The position numbers and the translations under genes were made by a program. Under the pieces are notes generated by a model. That model did no database searches. It saw nothing but the letters and a program-made list of their open reading frames with translations, and was not told the origin of the DNA. From UBA2253 sp964646985 (GTDB lineage: Bacteria > Bacillota_I > Bacilli_A > ML615J-28 > CAG-698), in contig CAZYFI010000008.1 in NCBI GenBank assembly GCA_964646985.1, positions 1-42,433 of the forward strand: a DNA stretch of 42,433 nucleotides, written 5' to 3'. Positions 24,836 through 34,149 of this stretch are shown in pieces. Position 1 is the first letter of the stretch; each line of letters begins with the position of its first letter.

Positions 24836-27472
24836 ATGGAAGATAAACAGAAAGAATTAACCTTAATTGATGGAAATAGTTTGATGTTTCGCTCTTACTT
24901 TGCAACAGCATATACCAATAATTTTATGAAAACAAAAGAAGGCTTATTTACAAATGCTTTGTTTGGTTTTTGTAATATGCTTAATAAAATGTTAACTGAA
25001 GAAGTCAATTATGCGTTTGTTGCTTTTGATGCCGGAAAGAAAACATTCCGCCATCAACAATATCAAGAGTATAAAGGAACAAGAAAACCACTTCCTGAAG
25101 AATTAAGGGTGCAAATTCCCCTCATCAAACAATACTTAGATATTCTAAAAGTAAAACGCGCTGAAAGCTTTGATTTTGAAGCCGATGACTTATTAGCCAG
25201 CGTGGCCATGGCAAGTAAAAGCAACTTTGAAAAAATTAGAATCATTACTGGTGATCGCGATTTGTTACAAATGGTTGATGAAAATATTTCTGTGTTTCTA
25301 ACCAAAAAAGGGATTGGTGAACTAGATGAATATAATATCACCAATTTTTTTGAAAAAACACAAATGACACCAGAGCAAGTTATTGATTATAAGGCCATCG
25401 TTGGCGATAGTTCTGATAATTTACCAGGAATCAAAGGATTGGGAGAAGTAACTGCCATCAAGCTGTTAAAGCAATATGGAAATCTAGACAATATTTATTT
25501 GCATTTAGAAGCCCTTACGCCAAAGACAAGACAAGCATTCTTGGATTATAAAGAGATTGCTTACCAATGCCGTTATTTAGCAACACTAAAAAGAGACATT
25601 ATGTTAGACTGGCCAATTTCTGATTTAAAAATTGGTGATTTTGATTATGATGAATTGATGAGTTTTTTCCAAAAAATGGAATTCAATCAATTTTTAAAAC
25701 GCATGAGTGCGCCAATACGTGAAGAGATTGTTTCCCATGTAAAAATCATCTATCAAGAAAATGAAATCAAAGAAAGCTTCTTTTCAGAAGATGCTTACAT
25801 TGGGTTTGAACTGTTTCAAACAAATTATCTTCAAGGAACTTTTCTTGGATTAAGTGTGGTCAATGCCCACCATCAGTTATTCTTTCCTGTAGAATTGGTG
25901 AAATCAAGTAAGGCATTAAAACAGTATTTAGAAAGTCCTCAATACAGAAAAAAAACATATGATTTAAAAGCGCTTATCGTACTGTTAAACAATATGCAAA
26001 TAAAAGCTTCTGGTTTTGTAGATGATTTCTTATTGGCTGCTTATATCATCAATCCAAGTTATGCAACTGATGATTTTCAAAAGACAATGAGCAACTTTAA
26101 AACAAGCAATGTGTCTTATTATGAGCAAATATATGGTGCGAATACAAAAATGCAAATTCCCAATATCAGTGTTTATGCGAAGTACAGTGTTGACAAATGT
26201 TTGGTCATGAAAACCATTGATGAAGACCTTAAAAAACAAATGATTGAGATTGATTGTTTGCCTCTTTATGAAATGGAACTTCAATTATCAGCTGTACTTG
26301 CGGAAATGGAACTTGCAGGTTTGTTCATTGATTTAGAGAAATTAGAAATCATTGGCAAGCAATTGAACGAAAAAGCGAGTGCGATTGCGGAAGAAATCTA
26401 TGTGATAGCAAACCAAGACTTTAACATCAATTCTCCAAAACAACTAGGTGAAATATTGTTTGAAAAACTGCATTTGCCACATGGTAAGAAAAATAAAACA
26501 GGATTTTCTACAAATGTAGATGTCTTGGAAAAATTGGCAAAAGATTTTACCATCGCAAGAAAAGTACTCGATTATCGTGCTTATACAAAATTGATTTCAA
26601 CTTACATCAATGGATTAAAAGAAACAAGTGATGAAAATCATTTTATTCATCCGTTATACAAACAAGCGTTGACGTTAACGGGGCGGTTGTCTTCGGTTGA
26701 GCCAAACATTCAGAATATGCCAATTCGCACGGAAGAAGGACAAGTGATTCGTGAATTCTTTATTTCTCGTTTTCCTAATGGGAAAATACTGAGTGCCGAT
26801 TATTCGCAAATCGAATTAAGAGTTTTGGCGCACATGGCAAATGATTTGGTTATGATTGATGCTTTTGGTCATGCAGTTGATTTTCACACGCAAACAGCAA
26901 GCACCATTTATGATGTTTCTGTTGATCAAGTCACAAAAGAAATGCGCCGAGTTGCGAAAGCAATCAACTTTGGAATTATATATGGAATGAGTGCTTGGGG
27001 ATTAAGCGAACAAATTAACATTACTCCATTTGAAGCCAATGTTTTTATCAACAAATATTTTTATACCTATCAAAAAACAAAAGCTTTTTTAGATGAAATT
27101 GTTGCCAACGTCAAGAAGGATGGTTTTACAAAAACCATTATGAACAGGCGCAGATATATTCCTGAAGCATTAAGTGACAACATGAATTTACGTAGTTTTG
27201 GGGAAAGAACAGCAATGAATGCACCAATTCAAGGCAGTGCTGCTGATATCATCAAATGGGCAATGATCAATATTTCCAAACGAATGAAAAAAGAAAAAGT
27301 GAAATCAATCATGATTGCCCAAGTGCATGACGAATTGCTTTTTGATTGTCTTGAAGAAGAAGTCTCTTTCATGGAAAAACTTGTAAAAGAAGAAATGGAA
27401 AAGGCATTCGAACTGAAAGTGAAGTTGCGTGCTGAAGTCAATGTTGGCAATTCATGGTCAGAAGCAAAATAG
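24836..27472 (+). CDS. polA: DNA polymerase I
   Basis: 878 residues. The N-terminal 5'-3' exonuclease is intact, with its Asp motifs (LIDGNSL, VAFDAGKKTFRH, FEADDLLA, TGDRDLLQM, GDSSDNLPGIKG). The middle 3'-5' exonuclease-like domain lacks the acidic catalytic DxE (here IGFELF), so proofreading is probably lost, as in Bacillus Pol I. The polymerase part has motif A SADYSQIEL (about 654), motif B RRVAKAINFGIIYG (about 705), and motif C AQVHDEL (about 828). Used in Okazaki fragment maturation and repair. The AAGGTGG ribosome site and a weak extended -10 (TGGTAAAAT, to 24811) precede it. Followed by nitroreductase and mutM in one operon. Confidence 0.96.
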   Translation: MEDKQKELTLIDGNSLMFRSYFATAYTNNFMKTKEGLFTNALFGFCNMLNKMLTEEVNYAFVAFDAGKKTFRHQQYQEYKGTRKPLPEELRVQIPLIKQYLDILKVKRAESFDFEADDLLASVAMASKSNFEKIRIITGDRDLLQMVDENISVFLTKKGIGELDEYNITNFFEKTQMTPEQVIDYKAIVGDSSDNLPGIKGLGEVTAIKLLKQYGNLDNIYLHLEALTPKTRQAFLDYKEIAYQCRYLATLKRDIMLDWPISDLKIGDFDYDELMSFFQKMEFNQFLKRMSAPIREEIVSHVKIIYQENEIKESFFSEDAYIGFELFQTNYLQGTFLGLSVVNAHHQLFFPVELVKSSKALKQYLESPQYRKKTYDLKALIVLLNNMQIKASGFVDDFLLAAYIINPSYATDDFQKTMSNFKTSNVSYYEQIYGANTKMQIPNISVYAKYSVDKCLVMKTIDEDLKKQMIEIDCLPLYEMELQLSAVLAEMELAGLFIDLEKLEIIGKQLNEKASAIAEEIYVIANQDFNINSPKQLGEILFEKLHLPHGKKNKTGFSTNVDVLEKLAKDFTIARKVLDYRAYTKLISTYINGLKETSDENHFIHPLYKQALTLTGRLSSVEPNIQNMPIRTEEGQVIREFFISRFPNGKILSADYSQIELRVLAHMANDLVMIDAFGHAVDFHTQTASTIYDVSVDQVTKEMRRVAKAINFGIIYGMSAWGLSEQINITPFEANVFINKYFYTYQKTKAFLDEIVANVKKDGFTKTIMNRRRYIPEALSDNMNLRSFGERTAMNAPIQGSAADIIKWAMINISKRMKKEKVKSIMIAQVHDELLFDCLEEEVSFMEKLVKEEMEKAFELKVKLRAEVNVGNSWSEAK

Positions 27473-27481
27473 GAGGATAAC

Positions 27482-27988
27482 ATGGATATCATTCATTATC
27501 GACGTAGTGTCAGATCATTTACTGATCAACCAATTGAACCTGAAAAAATCGAACAATTGCTTCGAGCAGCAATGCAAGCTCCAAGCGCTCATAATCAACA
27601 ACCTTGGCATTTTTTGGTGATAACAGAAAAAGAAATGTTATTAAAAATTCGTGAGACTTCACCCTATGCGAAGATGTTTTTGGAAGCAACGGCTGCCATC
27701 ATTGTTTTGATGGACAAAACAAATTTAAAACGTTCCATTATGGCACCACAAGATTTATCTGCTGCCACAATGAACATTTTGCTAAAGGCAACAGAACTAG
27801 GAATTGGTAGTTGCTGGTGTGGTGTGCATCCAAATCCTGATCGCATGAATAGTTTAACAGAAGTGATTCAAGCACCAGAGTCCAAAGAAGTCTTTTCGCT
27901 AATTGCGCTTGGCTATCCGAAGAATGACGATGCATTTCGTATTGTGGATCGTTTTGATGCCTCAAAAGTATCTTATGAGAAGTTCTAA
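27482..27988 (+). CDS. Nitroreductase-family FMN oxidoreductase
   Basis: 168 residues. The FMN-binding start YRRSVRSFTDQPIEPEKIEQLLRAAMQAPSAHNQQPWHF is the classic nitroreductase motif, and LGIGSCWCGV with the C-terminal LGYP segment completes the fold. These enzymes use NAD(P)H to reduce quinones or nitro compounds; the natural substrate is unknown. AGGAGG lies seven bases before the ATG. It is inserted between polA and mutM, which are adjacent in Bacillus, and is likely co-transcribed with both. Confidence 0.9.
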   Translation: MDIIHYRRSVRSFTDQPIEPEKIEQLLRAAMQAPSAHNQQPWHFLVITEKEMLLKIRETSPYAKMFLEATAAIIVLMDKTNLKRSIMAPQDLSAATMNILLKATELGIGSCWCGVHPNPDRMNSLTEVIQAPESKEVFSLIALGYPKNDDAFRIVDRFDASKVSYEKF

Positions 27989-27990
27989 TT

Positions 27991-28821
27991 ATGCCGGAAT
28001 TACCAGAAGTTGAGACCGTAAGAAACACGTTAAAGCAACTGATTATTGGCAAGCAAATAATGGATGTGACCGCAACCTATCCCAACATCATTCGTAATGT
28101 TTCTTTTTCTCATTTTCGAGGTTTGTTAATCAATGAAGAACTGAAAGATATCAAACGAAAAGGCAAGTTTTTAATTTTTGTGTTTTCAAATAATATTTTA
28201 GTTTCTCATTTACGAATGGAAGGAAAATTCCAATACAAAACCACAAACGAAATCGAAAAACATGAACATGTTATTTTTTGGTTTACTGATCAATCGAGTC
28301 TTCATTATCATGATACGCGCAAATTTGGAACAATGCATTTGTTTCCCACCACAAATTTAGAGATTGTCAATCAGTTAGAACCTCTTGTTCGTGTTGGGTT
28401 AGAACCGATGGATGAGGCTATGAGTGTTGCTTATTTAAAAGAAAAATTGCACAAAACAAAAAGACCGATTAAGAGTGTTTTGCTTGATCAATCGATTGTT
28501 GCTGGTCTTGGTAATATCTATGTAAACGAAGTGTTGTTTTTATCAAAAATAAATCCAACCACACCGGCAAATACTTTGACTCTGGAAATGATGCAAACAT
28601 TGATTGATAATTCTCGCCTTGTTTTAAACAAAGCAATTGCCCTTGGTGGTACGACGATTCGGACGTTTACTTCTTCCCATGAAGTAACAGGACGCTTTCA
28701 AAATGAACTTTTTGTTCATACAAAAACCATATGTCCAATATGTCAATCACCTGTTATCAAAATAAAAGTTGGTGGCAGAGGAACTTACCTTTGTGAAAAA
28801 TGTCAAAAGCCCTTGACATAG
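27991..28821 (+). CDS. mutM: Formamidopyrimidine-DNA glycosylase
   Basis: 276 residues. MutM removes 8-oxoguanine and Fapy lesions and nicks the strand. The N-terminus is MPELPEVETVRNTL, with the catalytic Pro2 and Glu3. The conserved Lys is in KRKGKFLIF (about residue 57), the helix-two-turn-helix in VAGLGNIYVNEVLF (about 173), and the C-terminal zinc finger has CPIC and CEKC with Arg in GGRGTY. It starts two bases after the nitroreductase stop, so it is translationally coupled. It follows polA in the usual Firmicutes repair cluster. Confidence 0.96.
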   Translation: MPELPEVETVRNTLKQLIIGKQIMDVTATYPNIIRNVSFSHFRGLLINEELKDIKRKGKFLIFVFSNNILVSHLRMEGKFQYKTTNEIEKHEHVIFWFTDQSSLHYHDTRKFGTMHLFPTTNLEIVNQLEPLVRVGLEPMDEAMSVAYLKEKLHKTKRPIKSVLLDQSIVAGLGNIYVNEVLFLSKINPTTPANTLTLEMMQTLIDNSRLVLNKAIALGGTTIRTFTSSHEVTGRFQNELFVHTKTICPICQSPVIKIKVGGRGTYLCEKCQKPLT

Positions 28822-28841
28822 ATTTTTAAAAAGCATACACT
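28813..28841 (+). promoter_or_regulatory. Possible coaE promoter
   Basis: Perfect -35 TTGACA (28813-28818), overlapping the mutM stop, 17-base spacer and a weak -10 TACACT (28836-28841). Confidence 0.5.
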
Positions 28842-28865
28842 AAATACACATCAATGGGGGACTTT

Positions 28866-29444
28866 ATGTTGATAGGAATTACTGGTTCTATTGCATCGGG
28901 AAAATCAATTGTTCTTAATTATTTATCAGAAAAAGGATATTATGTCATTGATTCTGATAAGCTTGTAAAAGAAGAATTACAAGACCCATCGACCATTGCC
29001 ACTTTGGTTGATTTTTTTGGCAAGCAAATCATCCAAGACAATCAAATCAATCGCAGAGCACTTGGCGATATTATTTTTCATGATGCAACAAAACGCGAAT
29101 TTTTAAATCACATCATTCATCCCAAAGTAATTGATAAAATCGAACAATTGGCAAAGAATCGTACTGATTTGGTTTTTGTAGATGTGCCTTTGCTTTTTGA
29201 AGCAAATATGGAACATATGTTTGCAAAAATCATCGTTGTTTATGTAGATAAAGAAACGCAAATAAAAAGATTGATGAGGCGCGATCAAATATCAGAAGAA
29301 TATGCTCAAATCAAGATTGCTGCCCAGTGGGATTTGGATTTAAAAAAAAGCAAAGCTGATTATGTCATTGATAATAATAAGCGGATTACCCATACCCAAT
29401 TTCAAGTTGAACAAATTTTAAGGAGTTTAAAACATGAAAATTAG
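28866..29444 (+). CDS. coaE: Dephospho-CoA kinase
   Basis: 192 residues. CoaE performs the last step of coenzyme A synthesis, phosphorylating dephospho-CoA. The P-loop is GSIASGKS near the N-terminus, and DSDKLVKEEL, RRALGDIIF, HPKV, and VDVPLLFE mark the CoA domain and lid. An in-frame ATG at 28854 has no ribosome site; GGGGGA (28856-28861) serves 28866, giving MLIGITGS, the normal CoaE start. The next gene overlaps it by 11 bases. Confidence 0.94.
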   Translation: MLIGITGSIASGKSIVLNYLSEKGYYVIDSDKLVKEELQDPSTIATLVDFFGKQIIQDNQINRRALGDIIFHDATKREFLNHIIHPKVIDKIEQLAKNRTDLVFVDVPLLFEANMEHMFAKIIVVYVDKETQIKRLMRRDQISEEYAQIKIAAQWDLDLKKSKADYVIDNNKRITHTQFQVEQILRSLKHEN

Positions 29445-29805
29445 AGATTACTTTTCCAATGATTTTGAAACAGGGGAAGAACATTACCTGCCTTCATTAA
29501 AAACCCGATATTATCGATGCCGATTAGAGGATGCGAAAAACACGATATTAAGATTAATTGAGTCGGAAAAAGGTGTTGTGAAAGCAATGATTGATGAACA
29601 TCATGAAATATTTTATGTGACACCTAATTATTCTGCAACCATAACTTATATCAACACCCGTATTGGAGAAACAGCAATTGATATCAAAATAACAACTTAT
29701 AAATTAATTCCTTGGTTAGCTGGTAAGAAAGCGATTGAAAAAATGTATCGATACTTTGATGCTAACTTACCATTTAAAGGTGTTAGTTTATACCGAGGTT
29801 CATGA
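29434..29805 (+). CDS. Unknown protein between coaE and dnaB
   Basis: 123 residues, soluble, basic, no signal or membrane helix and no obvious catalytic motif. Two blocks stand out: YYRCRLEDAKNTILRLIES, and the C-terminal TTYKLIPWLAGKKAIEKMYRYF. I do not recognise the family. AGGAG lies eight bases before the ATG. It overlaps coaE by 11 bases and dnaB by four (ATGA), so tight coupling argues it is a real gene. In Bacillus this place between coaE and dnaB holds nrdR, but this protein has no NrdR zinc ribbon. Confidence 0.8.
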   Translation: MKIRDYFSNDFETGEEHYLPSLKTRYYRCRLEDAKNTILRLIESEKGVVKAMIDEHHEIFYVTPNYSATITYINTRIGETAIDIKITTYKLIPWLAGKKAIEKMYRYFDANLPFKGVSLYRGS

Positions 29806-31082
29806 TGGCAATATCCATTACAGAAAACTTTAAGATTGTACAAAAGCATGCTTTGAGTGGGGAAGACTATTTTGTGTTATCACAGATGTATTTACCCATT
29901 ATTGGTATTGATAGTTTTTCGCTCTACAATTTGTTGTTTACGCTTGATGAAGAGGAAACATATTCTTTTAAAAAACTTGTTGATAGTTTGAATTTTAGTG
30001 CTCCTTCTTTTTTAGAACAAGCGTTGCATAAATTAGAAGCGGTATCTTTGATAGATACTTTCTATCATGAACAAAAAGGATATTTATTTAATTTAAAAAC
30101 ACCACTTTCACGCACTTCTTTTTTAAGCAATGAACTGCTTTGTTCTTTCTTAACTTTGCAAATTGGTGAAGTAGAAATAAAAAAAATGCGTGGTGATGAA
30201 GACAAGATTAATGTCCGTTCTTACAAAGAAATCAGCAAAGCTTTTGATGAAGTGTTTGATATTTCAACAGAGAGTGTAAGTAATCTATTTTCACGTTTGA
30301 TAAAAAAGAAAAACAGCAAATCCATCAAAGTCATCAATCATGATTTCGATTATATTATTTTTAAGATGAGTTTTGATAGCAACTTTTTTGATTCAAAATT
30401 ATTGGATGATGAAGATTTTAAACAACACATCTTAGCTATTAGTTATAATTACAAACTAAACGAAGAAGAGATGAAAGAAGTCATCGAAAAAACCATAACA
30501 ATTGATCGTGATTTAAAATATGAAGATATCGCTAAACATGCGAAATCAATGTTCCAAGATAAAAACAGGCAAAAGAAACCAAAGATGGTTACAAAAGAGC
30601 CGGATGCCTTTTTGAGTAGTGTAAACGACAGTGAGAATTTCGAATTGTTTCAATTGATAGAAAATAGCACGCCTGCTGATATTTTAAAAAGCTTATCGGG
30701 AATTGAACCTTCTGTTTCAGAAATTGATATGTTTGCAAGATTGATGGAGAGCACGCAATTTCCTGCTAGCATTATTAATTTGATGATTGTCTATGTGAAT
30801 GATATCAAAAAAGGCGATTTGCCTAGTTATAATTATTTTGAAAAAATGGCAAATGTATGGGCTAGATCAGGTGTGAAAACTTTGCAAGATGCCATGAATT
30901 TTCTCAATCAACCAAAGAAAACACAAGAAAGCACAAAGTCTTTTTACAATAAAAAGCAAACAGAACTTCCAAAATGGTATGAAAAATACCAAGAAGAATT
31001 AAGCAAAACAAAAGAAAAAGAAACGTTGTCTGAAGATGAAATCAATCAGATTCTCGAAGATGCGAAAAAGAAATATACTTAG
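29802..31082 (+). CDS. dnaB: Replication initiation and membrane attachment protein DnaB (Bacillus type)
   Basis: 426 residues. In Bacillus this protein (not the DnaB helicase) helps load the replicative helicase with DnaD and DnaI. The N-terminal winged-helix region (ALSGEDYFVLSQMYLPIIGIDSFSLYNLL) and a C-terminal DnaB_2/DnaD-like helical domain (about residues 285-360, with INLMIVYV and NYFEKMANVWARSGV) are recognisable. The start overlaps the upstream stop as ATGA; ATG at 29805 is also possible. dnaI follows nine bases later, the standard order. Confidence 0.92.
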   Translation: MMAISITENFKIVQKHALSGEDYFVLSQMYLPIIGIDSFSLYNLLFTLDEEETYSFKKLVDSLNFSAPSFLEQALHKLEAVSLIDTFYHEQKGYLFNLKTPLSRTSFLSNELLCSFLTLQIGEVEIKKMRGDEDKINVRSYKEISKAFDEVFDISTESVSNLFSRLIKKKNSKSIKVINHDFDYIIFKMSFDSNFFDSKLLDDEDFKQHILAISYNYKLNEEEMKEVIEKTITIDRDLKYEDIAKHAKSMFQDKNRQKKPKMVTKEPDAFLSSVNDSENFELFQLIENSTPADILKSLSGIEPSVSEIDMFARLMESTQFPASIINLMIVYVNDIKKGDLPSYNYFEKMANVWARSGVKTLQDAMNFLNQPKKTQESTKSFYNKKQTELPKWYEKYQEELSKTKEKETLSEDEINQILEDAKKKYT

Positions 31083-31091
31083 GAGGGTAAG

Positions 31092-31940
31092 ATGAGCAAC
31101 GAAACAAAAAAAATCACGAATGTGATTTTTAAAGATGAACAATTAAAAGCATTTTGTGTCAAACATCATCTTACGGACCAAGATATTCTAAACAATTTAA
31201 GCAGATTTTTTATTCAAAAAGAAAACAATTCCATTTGTGCTCCTTGTGATGGAAAAAATTGTAAGATGGATCCTTATGGCATGCAAACAAGATTGGAATT
31301 TCAAGATTCCTTAGAATTGGTTTATTTTCCTTGTCCTAAAATTGAGCCTGATGTAGGTAAAAATTTAGAGACACTCTTTTTTAGCAACAAAACCATTTAC
31401 GAAAACAAAGAACTCTTTATTAGCAATCCAAGAGCCAAGGCTTTAAAATTGTTTGATCAGTTTGTTTCAAACTATGAAAAAAATGTTTTTCAAAAGGGTT
31501 TGTATATTCATGGAGCTTTTGGAACTGGAAAGACATTTTTACTTTGGCGGTTTGCGAAAGAACTATCCAAAAAGCAAGTAAAAGTAACATTGGTTTATTA
31601 TCCCGATTTGGTTAGAACCATCAAAAGTTATTTGAATACTTCGGATTTTGAACGATTAATCAATCATCTCAAATATTGTGAAGTATTAATGCTTGATGAT
31701 GTTGGAGCAGAAATGAATACCGCTTTTATTCGTGATGAAATATTGGGCCCGATTTTACAATTTCGTTGCGATGCAAACTTGCCAGTATGCATGAGCTCTA
31801 ATTATGACTTAAATTTGTTGAAACTTCATTTTTCGGAAACAAAAAATGAAATTGATCAAGTCAAGAGTGATCGAATAATTCAAAGAATCAAATGGTTGAT
31901 GAACGAAGTTGAGTTAGACGATAAGAATTATCGGTTATAA
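31092..31940 (+). CDS. dnaI: Primosomal protein DnaI (helicase loader)
   Basis: 282 residues. DnaI is the AAA+ ATPase that loads the hexameric replicative helicase at the origin or restarted forks. The N-terminal zinc-binding part has CAPCDGKNC, then a later FPCPK. The AAA+ domain has Walker A GAFGTGKT near residue 143, Walker B LMLDDVGAE near 199, and sensor SSNYDL near 235. The AGGAGG ribosome site is directly before the ATG. No terminator was seen before the thrS promoter. Confidence 0.93.
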   Translation: MSNETKKITNVIFKDEQLKAFCVKHHLTDQDILNNLSRFFIQKENNSICAPCDGKNCKMDPYGMQTRLEFQDSLELVYFPCPKIEPDVGKNLETLFFSNKTIYENKELFISNPRAKALKLFDQFVSNYEKNVFQKGLYIHGAFGTGKTFLLWRFAKELSKKQVKVTLVYYPDLVRTIKSYLNTSDFERLINHLKYCEVLMLDDVGAEMNTAFIRDEILGPILQFRCDANLPVCMSSNYDLNLLKLHFSETKNEIDQVKSDRIIQRIKWLMNEVELDDKNYRL

Positions 31941-31956
31941 GAAAAGAACAAACTAA

Positions 31957-31985
31957 TTGACAAAACTTCATTGTTGATATATAAT
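31957..31985 (+). promoter_or_regulatory. thrS leader promoter
   Basis: Consensus TTGACA (31957-31962), 17-base spacer, TATAAT (31980-31985), the strongest promoter match in the window. Confidence 0.88.
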
Positions 31986-31991
31986 TACCAA

Positions 31992-32213
31992 TAATCAAAC
32001 AAGGTTATGAAGTGGACAACATCACTCCTAAAGGCTCTTTTTAGCGAAGATACGATGGTGAAAGGTATCGAAGAACTCGAGTGATTACTACCATGGAGCT
32101 GAACTCGAAAGATGTTCCGCAATACTCAGCGTTATGGAGTTTGAGTGCAACGGTCGCATGATTGTTGAAACAAGGTGGTACCACGCAATAATGCGTCCTT
32201 TTACAGGACGCAT
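31992..32213 (+). ncRNA. T-box leader controlling thrS (threonine-specific)
   Basis: The diagnostic T-box block AAGGTGGTACCACG is at 32172-32185. In Stem I, ATCACT (32021-32026) pairs with AGTGAT (32080-32085), and GTGG (32012-32015) with CCAT (32091-32094). This leaves a 3' internal loop TACTA (32086-32090) whose specifier reads ACT, threonine; the next codon ACC would also be threonine. Uncharged tRNA-Thr should stabilise the antiterminator and turn thrS on. Confidence 0.93.
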
Positions 32214-32221
32214 TTTATTTT
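32191..32221 (+). terminator. T-box terminator before thrS
   Basis: ATGCGTCCT (32191-32199), five-base loop, AGGACGCAT (32205-32213), then TTTATTTTT. It is the regulated terminator of the T-box. Confidence 0.9.
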
Positions 32222-32237
32222 TAAAAGGAGAAAACTT

Positions 32238-34148
32238 ATGAATATCACATTTTTAGATAAAAGTGTAAAACAATTTGAAAACGGAAAATCAGCATTAGAA
32301 ATTGCTAACTCGCTATCGTCATCACTGGCAAAAAAATCAGTCTTTGCAAAAGTCAATGGATTGAATTATGACCTAACAAGACCCATTCATGAAGATGCAA
32401 CTTTGGAATTAATTTTGAAAGATTCCAAAGATGCTTTTGAAGCTTTGAATCATTCTTGTAGCCACTTATTGGCTAGTGCTGTTCGCAAACTTTATCCAAA
32501 AGCCATGTTTGGTGTTGGTCCTGCGATTGAAGAGGGATTTTATTACGATATCAATCCAGGAGAAGGAATCAAGATTGTTGAAGAAGATTTGGTTAAAATT
32601 GAAAAAGAAATGCGCAACATTGCCAATTCTGATTTGCCATTTAAACGAATGGAATTAACAAAGAAAGAGGCATTGGCATTATTTTCTGATGATAAATACA
32701 AACAAGAGATTATTAGTGAACTTGATGAATCAGAGGTGATCACTGCATATCAACATGGTGATTTTGTTGATCTTTGTAGAGGGCCTCATGTTGTTAGCAC
32801 AAAATTATTAAAGTTTGTTAAGCTGTTGGCAGTTAGTGGTGCTTATTGGCGTGGTGATTCTAAGAATGAACAATTACAACGCGTTTATGGCACTTGTTTC
32901 TTTACCGAAGAAGAATTGAACCAACATTTGCAAATATTAAAAGAACGTAGTGAACGTGATCATAGAAAACTTGGTAGAGAACTTGAGTTATTTATGATTT
33001 CAGAATATGGCCCTGGTTTTCCATTTTGGCTGCCTAAAGGAATGATTTTACGAAAAACACTAGAAAGTTTTTGGTATAAAATTCATACAAGAGAAAATTA
33101 TCAATTCATTCAAACACCAATCATGTTGAACAAAGAGTTATGGGAAGTATCGGGACATTGGTTTAATTACCGAGAAAACATGTACACTTCCGAAATTGAT
33201 AAACATCAATTTGCCATCAAACCAATGAATTGCCCAGGCGGAATGCTTGTTTACAAAAACAGCATTCATTCTTATAAAGATTTTCCTTTGCGAGTAGGTG
33301 AATTGGGTTTGGTTCATCGTCATGAAGCCAGTGGTGCACTAAACGGTTTATTTAGGGTTCGCAATTTTACACAAGATGATGCTCATGTTTTCATGACAGA
33401 AAACCAAATCATCTCTGAAGTTGGAAATCTCATTAATTTATTTGAAGAAATTTATTCTGTGTTTCATTTGAGTTATCATATCGAATTATCAACTCGTCCT
33501 GAAACGAAATATATTGGTTCTATTGATATCTGGAATCGTTCTGAAGAAGCACTTGCGAAAGCTTGCGAATCAGTTGGTAAACCATATAAGATTAATCCTG
33601 GTGATGGAGCTTTTTATGGCCCAAAACTTGATTTCAAATTACGAGATTCCATGAATCGGATTTGGCAATGTGGTACCATTCAATTAGATATGAATTTACC
33701 AGAACGTTTTGATTTGACTTATATTGATGAGAATGGTGAGAAAAAACGTCCAGTCATGTTGCATCGTGCCATTTTTGGTTCTCTAGAACGTTTCATTGGA
33801 ATCATTACCGAACATTATGGTGGTGCTTTTCCAACTTGGTTGGCCCCAGTTCAAGTAAAATTAATTCCTGTCAATATCGAACGTCATGCAAATTATATGA
33901 ATGAAGTCAAAACGATATTTTTTAATGAAGATATTCGCTATGAAATAGATGTCAGAGAAGAAAAATTGAGTTATAAGATTCGTGATGCTCAAACAAAGAA
34001 GATACCATATCAATTGGTGTTTGGCGATCAAGAACAAGAATCAAGAATGTTGACTTACCGTAAATATGGTCAAAATGAAACAAAAACGGTTTCGATTCAA
34101 GAATTTATTGCTATGATTCAAAACGAAGTCAAATCTTTAGGAAAGTAA
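32238..34148 (+). CDS. thrS: Threonyl-tRNA synthetase
   Basis: 636 residues, full bacterial length: N-terminal TGS domain (about 1-60), editing domain with HSCSH (about 72-76) and CRGPH (about 180) zinc/active residues, class II catalytic core with EASGALNGLFRVRNFTQDDAH (motif 2) and PVMLHRAIFGSLERF (motif 3), and anticodon-binding C-terminus. The frame opens earlier within the T-box, but AAGGAG (32224-32229) fixes the ATG at 32238. Regulated by the T-box upstream. The M28 peptidase gene starts one base after its stop. Confidence 0.97.
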   Translation: MNITFLDKSVKQFENGKSALEIANSLSSSLAKKSVFAKVNGLNYDLTRPIHEDATLELILKDSKDAFEALNHSCSHLLASAVRKLYPKAMFGVGPAIEEGFYYDINPGEGIKIVEEDLVKIEKEMRNIANSDLPFKRMELTKKEALALFSDDKYKQEIISELDESEVITAYQHGDFVDLCRGPHVVSTKLLKFVKLLAVSGAYWRGDSKNEQLQRVYGTCFFTEEELNQHLQILKERSERDHRKLGRELELFMISEYGPGFPFWLPKGMILRKTLESFWYKIHTRENYQFIQTPIMLNKELWEVSGHWFNYRENMYTSEIDKHQFAIKPMNCPGGMLVYKNSIHSYKDFPLRVGELGLVHRHEASGALNGLFRVRNFTQDDAHVFMTENQIISEVGNLINLFEEIYSVFHLSYHIELSTRPETKYIGSIDIWNRSEEALAKACESVGKPYKINPGDGAFYGPKLDFKLRDSMNRIWQCGTIQLDMNLPERFDLTYIDENGEKKRPVMLHRAIFGSLERFIGIITEHYGGAFPTWLAPVQVKLIPVNIERHANYMNEVKTIFFNEDIRYEIDVREEKLSYKIRDAQTKKIPYQLVFGDQEQESRMLTYRKYGQNETKTVSIQEFIAMIQNEVKSLGK

Positions 34149-34149
34149 C

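Noticed and set aside
32175..32237. GTG 32175 as start of thrS
   Set aside because: The frame runs through the T-box and terminator; the thrS ribosome site and TGS start are at 32238.
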